Below, one piece after another: positions 1 to 5,018 of a stretch of 5,018 nucleotides of DNA (its first letter is position 1; each line of letters starts with the position of its first letter). Origin of the DNA: Natrialbaceae archaeon (lineage in GTDB: Archaea; Halobacteriota; Halobacteria; Halobacteriales; Natrialbaceae); NCBI GenBank assembly GCA_003552325.1, contig PUKM01000232.1, forward strand, positions 1-5,018, given 5' to 3'. The notes under the pieces were generated by a model. It did not search any database and was not told the DNA's origin. It saw only the letters and a list, made by a program, of their open reading frames with translations. The position numbers and the translations under genes are program-made.

Positions 1-1751
1 AGATCGAGTTGCCACGGGCACAGGCGTTTTACTCCCAGTACGAGTACGTCGTCGGGTACTACGGCGTCGAGACCTACGTGGACGAGCGACGCCAACCGGG
101 TCACCTCGAGCGATTCGGGTATCCACTGGCGCTGTATGTCAGCGAGTACGGGACGGCCGACGTCGAACTGAACGAGGACGGCTATCCTATCACCGAGACA
201 CCGACGGCGTGGATCAACGCCGAGGACGCCTGGTACGTCCACGGGAGTGACGCCAGAACGCCCGCTGGAGAGGCCATGATCCCGTTTGCCGACCAAGCGG
301 ACGCAGAGTCGTTCGCCGAGACTTACGGCGGCGACGTCCGGTCGTGGGAGACGGTCCTCGAATCGCCCGTCGACCGAGACGATGCGGCAACCGTCCGTGA
401 TCGTGTGGATCAGCAAAACACGACCGCAGACGACCTCGTCGATGGGACCACTGAACACGATGACAGACCGGTATCGGTCACCGTTGGCGAAGACGTCGAC
501 TCGGTACAGGCGGGTATCGACGAGGCCCCCGAAAACACCACGGTACTCGTCGAGGAAGGGACCTACAACGAAACCCTCGAGATCGATCGCCCGATCACGC
601 TCCGTGGCGAGGCCGGGACCACGATCAGTGGCGACGGGAACGGCTCGGTTGTGACTATCACCGAACCCGACGTCGCCGTCCGAACCCTCGAGATAGACGG
701 TATCGGTCCCACAGCGCACGGTGCTGAATCGGTCCCTGGGGAGGAACCCGAGGGCTGGGACGACGAGTTCCAGATCAGCTACACCGGTTCCGATGCCGGG
801 ATCACGGCCCACAACGCGGCCGGCCTGTCCATTGCCGACGTTCGGATCGATACGCCCTCGAACGGGGTTATCATCAGGGATAGTCCCGAGGCGGTAGTCG
901 ACAACGTCACGGTCCAGGGGCCCGCGGACTGGTCGGATGCCCTCGCTGGGGTGATGGTCTTTCGGTCACCAGGGGTTATCCAGGATTCCACCTTCACCGA
1001 CGGACGGGACTCAGTGTACCTGTACAGTGCTGATGGAATGGTCGTCCGCGGGAACGAGATCGAAGGCGGGCTGCTGGGTATCCACCTGATGTACACCGGG
1101 GATTCCATCCTCGCGGACAACGTGCTTCGTGGCGTCGACAACACCGGGATCTACATCATGACCGGACCGGAGCGAAACGCCGTCGTCGGCAACCACGTGT
1201 CCGGCTCGCTCAGTGGGATACACGTCGGTGGGAGCGACTCCTACGTCGCCGATAACTGGGTGGAGGGCAACGAGAACGGACTTCGAATGGAAGCTGATTC
1301 CTCCATCTACGAATACAACGTGATGCTCGGGAACGATATTGGGGCCCGAGATGGGACGATGTTGCCGACCAGCCAGGTCGTCGGGAACGACTTCGTCGCC
1401 AACGACGAGCACGCGACCGTCGGACCAGGACCACTCCGCATCTGGACGCACGACGGCACCGGGAACTACTGGGAGGGAGCGCTGTCACCCGTCGATGGTG
1501 ATCCACCCGAGCGTTCGTACACACCGAGTGATCCCGTCGACGCAACAATGCACACCACTGACGGGGCCCCGACGCTCGCACGGTCTCCGGCACTCGATGC
1601 CGTGGCCGGCCTGGAGACGGCCGCACAGGGGATGCAATCGGAGCAAATCGTCGACCGCAATCCGGCGAGTGAACCAAACAACTCAGCACTCCTCGAGGCC
1701 ACCGGCACCGACGCCTCGAGCGACAACGACACCGAACGGGACCAGCCATGA
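1..1751 (+). CDS. nosD: NosL-NosD fusion, copper maturation protein of nitrous oxide reductase (5' partial)
   Basis: The frame is open at the left edge, so the true start and any signal peptide lie upstream; the TTG at 9 is not a believable start. Numbering from that TTG, residues 1-118 look like the C-terminal part of a NosL domain. Residues 73-109 align without gaps to the free NosL of this window (14 of 37 identical, ending YGGD). A hydrophilic linker (about 120-153) leads to a NosD right-handed beta-helix (about 155-487). It opens with the usual SVQAGIDEAP and GTYNE pattern, continues through Asn/Gly-rich turns with the NosD-like GIHLMYT at 357-363, and closes at NYWEG (486-490). A less ordered acidic tail follows. 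NosD is known as the extracytoplasmic partner of NosFY that helps load copper into NosZ. No Cys is visible; the NosL CxxCxM motif would lie upstream. An acidic insert (232-258) interrupts the helix. The stop overlaps nosF by 4 bp. Confidence 0.94.
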   Translation, partial: IELPRAQAFYSQYEYVVGYYGVETYVDERRQPGHLERFGYPLALYVSEYGTADVELNEDGYPITETPTAWINAEDAWYVHGSDARTPAGEAMIPFADQADAESFAETYGGDVRSWETVLESPVDRDDAATVRDRVDQQNTTADDLVDGTTEHDDRPVSVTVGEDVDSVQAGIDEAPENTTVLVEEGTYNETLEIDRPITLRGEAGTTISGDGNGSVVTITEPDVAVRTLEIDGIGPTAHGAESVPGEEPEGWDDEFQISYTGSDAGITAHNAAGLSIADVRIDTPSNGVIIRDSPEAVVDNVTVQGPADWSDALAGVMVFRSPGVIQDSTFTDGRDSVYLYSADGMVVRGNEIEGGLLGIHLMYTGDSILADNVLRGVDNTGIYIMTGPERNAVVGNHVSGSLSGIHVGGSDSYVADNWVEGNENGLRMEADSSIYEYNVMLGNDIGARDGTMLPTSQVVGNDFVANDEHATVGPGPLRIWTHDGTGNYWEGALSPVDGDPPERSYTPSDPVDATMHTTDGAPTLARSPALDAVAGLETAAQGMQSEQIVDRNPASEPNNSALLEATGTDASSDNDTERDQP

Positions 1752-2566
1752 CGACACGAGCACACACCGACGAGAACGCACCTGAACGAGACGCCCAACC
1801 GACGACAGACGAATCCAAGACGGATTCGGCGGGTGACGCCGACACTGACCCACTCGTCACGGCCGACGAGATCGATTTTGCCTACGGAACGGTCTCGGTA
1901 CTCGAAAACGTCTCCGTCGCGATCAAGCCAGCACGGATCACGGCACTCATCGGGCCGAACGGCGTCGGGAAGACGACGTTGTTGCGAGCGCTCGCTGGGT
2001 TGGCCAGCCCGACAGCAGGGTCGATCAGTTACGACGGTCCCGACACCGTCCGGCCGATCGGGTATCTCCCCCAGAACCCGGCGTTCAGGCCGGGGTTTAC
2101 CGCCCTCGAGACCCTCGAGTTCTACGCCAGTCTCGTCGGCGAGGACGATCCACACGCACGCCTCGAGCGAGTCGGCCTCGCCGCTGCCGCGGATAGACGG
2201 GTCGAGGCGCTCTCCGGCGGCATGACACAGCTCCTGGGCATCGCACAGGCGACGATTGGCGATCCACCGCTCATCGCCCTCGACGAACCAGCATCGGGGC
2301 TCGACCCGGGGATGACAACGCACGTCTTCGAGGTGGCCACCGAACTCGCGGCGACTGGCACCGCCGTCCTGTTGACATCACACGACCTCGACCTCGTCGA
2401 GCGGACGGCGGACGAGGTTATTTTCCTCGACGATGGTGGTGTCGCCGACCAGGGCTCACCGTCGGCCCTGTCGGACCGGTACGAGGCGGACTCCCTCTGG
2501 GAAACCTACGAGCGCGCACTCACTGGCGATCTGCACACGATTCACGTCCGGGGTGACTCGCCGTGA
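1748..2566 (+). CDS. nosF: NosF, ABC transporter ATPase of the NosDFY copper-maturation complex
   Basis: The 272-residue protein is a complete single ABC ATPase domain behind a hydrophilic acidic N-terminal extension (about 1-36). It has Walker A GPNGVGKTT (69-77), Q-loop Gln109 in YLPQN, signature LSGGM (155-159), Walker B LIALDE with Asp179 and Glu180, D-loop SGLD (183-186) and H-loop His212, so it should hydrolyse ATP. Met instead of Gln at the end of the signature, followed by a LGIAQA stretch, is typical of the NosF/copper ABC group. By family knowledge NosF sits on the cytoplasmic face and drives NosY and NosD to mature NosZ. The ATG overlaps the nosD stop as ATGA with no strong Shine-Dalgarno, suggesting translation coupled to nosD. 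On sequence alone it could be a generic ABC-2 exporter ATPase; its position between nosD and nosY settles the assignment. Confidence 0.96.
   Translation: MTTRAHTDENAPERDAQPTTDESKTDSAGDADTDPLVTADEIDFAYGTVSVLENVSVAIKPARITALIGPNGVGKTTLLRALAGLASPTAGSISYDGPDTVRPIGYLPQNPAFRPGFTALETLEFYASLVGEDDPHARLERVGLAAAADRRVEALSGGMTQLLGIAQATIGDPPLIALDEPASGLDPGMTTHVFEVATELAATGTAVLLTSHDLDLVERTADEVIFLDDGGVADQGSPSALSDRYEADSLWETYERALTGDLHTIHVRGDSP
2550..2556 (+). promoter_or_regulatory. Shine-Dalgarno sequence of nosY
   Basis: GGGGTGA lies inside the nosF 3' end, 6 nt before the GTG at 2563. GGTGA matches the usual complement of the haloarchaeal 16S rRNA 3' end (GGAGGTGA). It supports the GTG start and allows re-initiation by ribosomes finishing nosF. 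Confidence 0.55.
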
Positions 2567-3411
2567 GCCAGCCCACATCGGCACAGACGGACACGAAACC
2601 CAGTGGGGTGGCACAGATCGCTCGCGTTGTCGACCGGGAACGCCGGACGCTCGCCCGAACGCGGACGTTCGTGATCCTCGGCGTCGGCTTTGCAGCGATC
2701 GTCCTGGGACTGGCCTGGTCGAGCGGCGGCACCAGCGGCGGCTACGTGCCGACCGTCGTCGGGTTACTCACCCCACTCGAGTTGCTCGTCCCCGTGCTCG
2801 CGGTCGCGTTCGGATACCGTGCGATCACGGGCGATGCCGAACGAGGCGAACTCGACGTCCTGTCCACCTACCCGATCGGTGCCCACCACCACGTCCTGGG
2901 TGTCTACCTCGGTCGGGCGATTGGCCTGCTGGTCGTCGTTTTCGTGTCACTGCTTCTCGTCGCGATTGCGATCGTCTTCCTCCGAACGGAGCCAGTCGGG
3001 TGGTATGCCAGCCACGCCAGTACGGATTCCCCGATCCTGTTCGCTCGATTTACCCTGCTGACGGCGTTCTTTGCGCTGACCATCCTCGCGATCGCCATCG
3101 CCGTCTCGGCGGTCGCTCGCGAGGCGCGAACGGTCATCGTCCTGGCGGTCACCGCCCTGGTCGTCGTGCTCGTCGGCCTCGACCTCGCGCTCGTGTACGG
3201 GTTCGCGAGCGGGATCATCGGTGACGGCTCGCTGCTCCACGCCATCGCGTTCAGTCCACTCAGTGCCTATCGGGGACTCGTCTTCGAGAGCGTCGTCATC
3301 ACGGCTGCCGGAACCGGTCCCCAGACCGCCTCGGTTCCCTCGAGCGTGTTCGGCCTCCTTGTCTGGACGGTCGGGTCGCTCGTCGTTGCCACGCTTGCGA
3401 CGAAGCGATAA
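2563..3411 (+). CDS. nosY: NosY, ABC-2 type permease of the NosDFY complex
   Basis: This 282-residue integral membrane protein has about six hydrophobic segments, near residues 36-53, 62-86, 117-140, 160-184, 190-218 and 260-279. The cytoplasmic N-terminus (1-35) is hydrophilic. The stretch after segment 2, ITGDAERGELDVL, and the following PIGAHHHVLG match the coupling region of ABC-2 permeases, where GE and a later P-x-R/H-x-x-V-x-G pattern recur. FSPLSAYR (230-237) before the last segment resembles the conserved NP-x-x-AYR element of NosY. Length fits the family (about 275 residues). By family knowledge a NosY dimer connects cytoplasmic NosF to external NosD. The GTG start is supported by its 4-bp overlap with the nosF stop and by a GGTGA element 6 nt upstream. 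A His triplet at 108-110 in the coupling region is unusual. It is the last gene of the operon in this direction. Confidence 0.93.
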   Translation: MSQPTSAQTDTKPSGVAQIARVVDRERRTLARTRTFVILGVGFAAIVLGLAWSSGGTSGGYVPTVVGLLTPLELLVPVLAVAFGYRAITGDAERGELDVLSTYPIGAHHHVLGVYLGRAIGLLVVVFVSLLLVAIAIVFLRTEPVGWYASHASTDSPILFARFTLLTAFFALTILAIAIAVSAVAREARTVIVLAVTALVVVLVGLDLALVYGFASGIIGDGSLLHAIAFSPLSAYRGLVFESVVITAAGTGPQTASVPSSVFGLLVWTVGSLVVATLATKR

Positions 3412-3473
3412 TTCCGATACTCTCAAACAGTCAGCAGTGACCCGACGCTCAACTGCTCGAGCATCCACCTAAC

Positions 3474-4085
3474 TTACATCAACGACATCACGAGTTCGGA
3501 GTCGATCTCGTCGTGATCGTACAGGTCGCCTCCGTACTCGTCCTCGAACGCCGCCGCATCGTCGGGGTCTGAAAAGCCAATGATCGACCGACCCATCGCG
3601 CCGTTCACCTCGCTGTCAACCACTAATCGACAGTCATCGGCCAGGGCAAACGCCTCGGCCTCGACGTGACTCGTGATCTCCGCCTGATCGCCCTCCCCAC
3701 GGACCTCGTAGTCGACGCTCGAGTAATCCGTCAAATACGTGGCCTCGGGCGAGGCGTCGTCTTCGTTCTGGAAGACGAACGTGTAGGTACACACTGAACT
3801 ACAGAACTGTGCCGGGCGGTCATCGTCCACCTCCTCCTGGGTTTCGAGGACGTCCTCCGGGTCGGCATAAAACGCCAGCCCAACCGGTCCAGGATAGTCG
3901 ACGATCTCCATCGTGCAGTTATCGCAGATCTGTCCCGACTCGATCGTGATCGGATCCGGTTGCTCCTCCTCGTCACCGAGACAACCGGCAAGCGACGTCA
4001 GGCCGACCAGTGCCGTTCCCGCCAACACCGTCCGCCGGGTGATCAACGAGCCCACAGAGCCGCCACCCTGTTCGTGCTGTTTCAT
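3474..4085 (-). CDS. nosL: NosL, Tat-exported copper-binding lipoprotein
   Basis: Numbered from the ATG at 4085 (203 residues), the protein has twin arginines R17-R18 (ITRRTVLAG), a hydrophobic stretch and a lipobox LAGC with Cys35, so it should be exported by Tat and lipid-anchored outside. Then comes C54-DN-C57-T-M59, the NosL copper motif, although the family usually has Gly before the Met (CGM). Extra cysteines stand at 95 and 99 (FCSSVC) and 152. The C-terminal VVDS...GAMG...F.D..DAAAF..EYGGD is the typical NosL ending. Established work assigns NosL as Cu(I) chaperone feeding NosDFY and apo-NosZ. Start choice is uncertain: ATG at 4112 would add MFAWARYRR, and GTG at 4055 would give a shorter, more standard Tat signal; none has a good Shine-Dalgarno. 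The gene converges on nosY (62-bp gap), so it is transcribed separately from nosDFY. Confidence 0.92.
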   Translation of the reverse strand: MKQHEQGGGSVGSLITRRTVLAGTALVGLTSLAGCLGDEEEQPDPITIESGQICDNCTMEIVDYPGPVGLAFYADPEDVLETQEEVDDDRPAQFCSSVCTYTFVFQNEDDASPEATYLTDYSSVDYEVRGEGDQAEITSHVEAEAFALADDCRLVVDSEVNGAMGRSIIGFSDPDDAAAFEDEYGGDLYDHDEIDSELVMSLM

Positions 4086-4132
4086 ACGTCTGTATCGGGC
4101 CCAAGCGAACATGACTGATCTGGTCCATTCGG

Positions 4133-4138
4133 TGAAAA
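4133..4138 (-). promoter_or_regulatory. Possible TATA element for nosL
   Basis: On the minus strand this reads TTTTCA, the only T-rich hexamer close upstream of nosL. Its centre is about 24 bp from the ATG at 4112 and 50 bp from the ATG at 4085. It would thus give either a leaderless transcript from 4112 or a leader of about 25 nt before 4085. The match to the haloarchaeal TATA consensus is weak and no clear BRE is seen. Confidence 0.35.
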
Positions 4139-4153
4139 CCGGTCCTCGAGCGG

Positions 4154-4190
4154 GGTGGGTGGGTATTGATCACGGTGCAACCCGCCCACC
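4154..4190. repeat. Imperfect inverted repeat in the isomerase-nosL spacer
   Basis: The arm GGTGGGTGGGT (4154-4164) faces ACCCGCCCACC (4180-4190) across a 15-nt loop. All eleven positions pair on the plus strand if one G-U wobble (4160/4184) is allowed; on the minus strand that pair is a C-A mismatch. It lies 26 nt beyond the isomerase stop and 16 nt upstream of the putative nosL TATA element. It could be a 3'-end hairpin of the isomerase transcript or a protein-binding palindrome at the nosL promoter. Nothing in the sequence decides between these. Confidence 0.5.
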
Positions 4191-4215
4191 GAGACGGCGC
4201 ACAGACTCGGGACGT

Positions 4216-4974
4216 CTAAGAACGAGGCTCGAGGACGTCCCGAATCCGTCGGTCGGAATCGCGTAACATCCCGAGGTCGTCGGTGAACACCTCGACAGCC
4301 ACCGTGCCGTCGAACCCCTCGAGGTGGTCGGCAACGATGTCGTAGTCGATCTCGCCAGCCCCGATGGGCATGTGGGTATCACCGCGAGAGCGCACGTCGT
4401 GGACGTGAAGGTGGGAGACGAGCTCCCCCCACCCCGAGAGAAACCGATCGATGCCGTCGTTCCCCTCCTCCATGTAGGCGTGGCCGACGTCGAAGCACAC
4501 GGCCGTGTCCGTCTCACGAGCGAGGTCCCCGAGGACCGACAAGGGGAGGCCACGTGCCTGATGCCCGACGTTCTCGACGACGAGTTCGACCCCGACGTCG
4601 TCGCCGGCAGCGGCGATGGCCGCCAGTTGCTCCGCAAAGACCGGGCGCAAGTCGGTGTCGTGTGGGTCCCGGAGTGTGCCGTGGAGGACCGCCTTCGTGG
4701 CTCCACAGTCGCCGGCCAGCTCGAGCAACCGGGTCATGTACGCGACGATCCCAGCGTTGATCTCGGGACTGGGGGTTCCCACGACCTGCTTGTACGGCAG
4801 GTGGACGCACAGATCGGCATCGGCAGCCGACAGGCTCTCCTGTAGCGGCTCTCGCTCGAGGTCGGCCAGCGCCGTGCCGTCGCCAATGGATACCTCTGCG
4901 AAGTCGAACCCGTCGATAGTCGCGTCCAGTCGCTCGAGTGAGTCACCAACGGTCACACCGAATTCGGCGCTCAT
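4216..4974 (-). CDS. Sugar phosphate isomerase/epimerase-like TIM-barrel protein (AP endonuclease 2 family)
   Basis: This soluble 252-residue protein has the alternating hydrophobic-strand pattern of the xylose isomerase-like TIM barrel and no signal peptide. The family's metal and active-site positions appear in order: CVHLPYK with His58, AVLHG with His98, LVVEN with Glu134, CFDVGHA with Asp162 and His165, HLHVHD with His190 and His192, H201-MPIGAGEIDYD, and AVEVF with Glu228. The full ligand set suggests an active divalent-metal enzyme. The GEIDYD segment is typical of sugar isomerase/epimerase members rather than endonuclease IV, but both share this fold and the substrate cannot be read from sequence. 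The ATG at 4974 is favoured because a TATA element sits the right distance upstream for a leaderless message. It runs in the same direction as nosL but has its own promoter and a spacer of about 130 bp, so a role in N2O reduction is unlikely. Confidence 0.85.
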   Translation of the reverse strand: MSAEFGVTVGDSLERLDATIDGFDFAEVSIGDGTALADLEREPLQESLSAADADLCVHLPYKQVVGTPSPEINAGIVAYMTRLLELAGDCGATKAVLHGTLRDPHDTDLRPVFAEQLAAIAAAGDDVGVELVVENVGHQARGLPLSVLGDLARETDTAVCFDVGHAYMEEGNDGIDRFLSGWGELVSHLHVHDVRSRGDTHMPIGAGEIDYDIVADHLEGFDGTVAVEVFTDDLGMLRDSDRRIRDVLEPRS

Positions 4975-4996
4975 GGGTGCTGTTCGACCGCGTATG

Positions 4997-5002
4997 ATAA
5001 AA
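4997..5002 (-). promoter_or_regulatory. TATA element of a leaderless promoter for the isomerase gene
   Basis: The minus strand reads TTTTAT, centred about 25-26 bp before the A of the ATG at 4974. This is the spacing expected when a haloarchaeal transcript starts at or next to its start codon. No Shine-Dalgarno precedes the ATG, which agrees with leaderless translation. Confidence 0.65.
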
Positions 5003-5018
5003 CAATCCTGGGAATCGC

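Noticed and set aside
9..11. TTG at 9 as the true start of nosD
   Set aside because: The frame stays open to the window edge and the protein would begin in the middle of a NosL domain without an export signal.
1210..1860. Long minus-strand open frames over nosD and nosF (also 1466-2323, and 1011-1451 on the same strand)
   Set aside because: Arg/Ser/Pro-rich or patternless translations without domains, antisense to genes with clear family motifs; expected in high-GC DNA where stops are rare.
2433..3224. 263-residue plus-strand open frame overlapping nosF and nosY
   Set aside because: Very Arg-rich, no recognisable motif, and out of frame with the well-supported nosY. It is a GC-driven shadow.
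3433..3457. Inverted repeat AGCAGT/ACTGCT between convergent nosY and nosL as a shared terminator
   Set aside because: Six pairs with a 13-nt loop and no T-run on either strand; too weak to call, although termination of both genes must occur near here.
4106..4131. CGAA and TTCG half-sites near the nosL start as a NarO-type (CGAA-N4-TTCG) denitrification regulator box
   Set aside because: The half-sites are about 18 nt apart instead of 4, so the spacing does not fit.
4152..4163. G-quadruplex in GGGGTGGGTGGG
   Set aside because: Only three G-runs of three or more are present nearby; a fourth is missing, and the run is better explained as one arm of the inverted repeat.
4324..4845. 173-residue plus-strand open frame opposite the isomerase gene
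   Set aside because: It is antisense to conserved metal-site motifs and shows no domain or promoter of its own.

Overview
The window reads as chromosomal or megaplasmid DNA from a halophilic archaeon (class Halobacteria). The evidence is high GC, proteins very rich in Asp and Glu and poor in Lys, a Tat-type lipoprotein signal, an apparently leaderless promoter, and many CTCGAG hexamers. Genus cannot be read from the sequence; a link to Natrialbales would be a guess.

Positions 1-3411 (+ strand) hold three tightly coupled genes of the nitrous oxide reductase maturation system. First is the 3' part of a NosL-NosD fusion gene, cut by the left window edge. It is followed by nosF (ABC ATPase) and nosY (membrane permease). 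Each junction is a 4-bp start/stop overlap (ATGA at 1748-1751, GTGA at 2563-2566), so this is one operon with probable translational coupling. Its promoter, the fusion's N-terminus and probably nosZ lie upstream, outside the window.

Positions 3474-4085 (- strand, converging on nosY across a 62-bp gap) hold a stand-alone nosL: a Tat-exported lipoprotein with a Cys-x-x-Cys-x-Met copper motif. The locus therefore has two NosL modules, one fused to NosD and one free. By established family knowledge, NosL supplies Cu(I) to the NosDFY complex, which uses ATP to help build the copper centres of extracytoplasmic NosZ (N2O to N2). The window thus encodes most of the maturation machinery for the last step of denitrification.

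Positions 4113-4215 are a short spacer with a possible nosL promoter and an imperfect inverted repeat. Positions 4216-4974 (- strand) encode a TIM-barrel sugar phosphate isomerase/epimerase-like protein of unknown substrate, with a good leaderless promoter at 4997-5002. It is probably unrelated to denitrification.

I saw no tRNA, rRNA, CRISPR array, insertion sequence or phage gene. The most noteworthy points are the NosL-NosD fusion beside a second, differently equipped NosL, the inverted repeat, and the CTCGAG excess. I found no convincing wholly new system.
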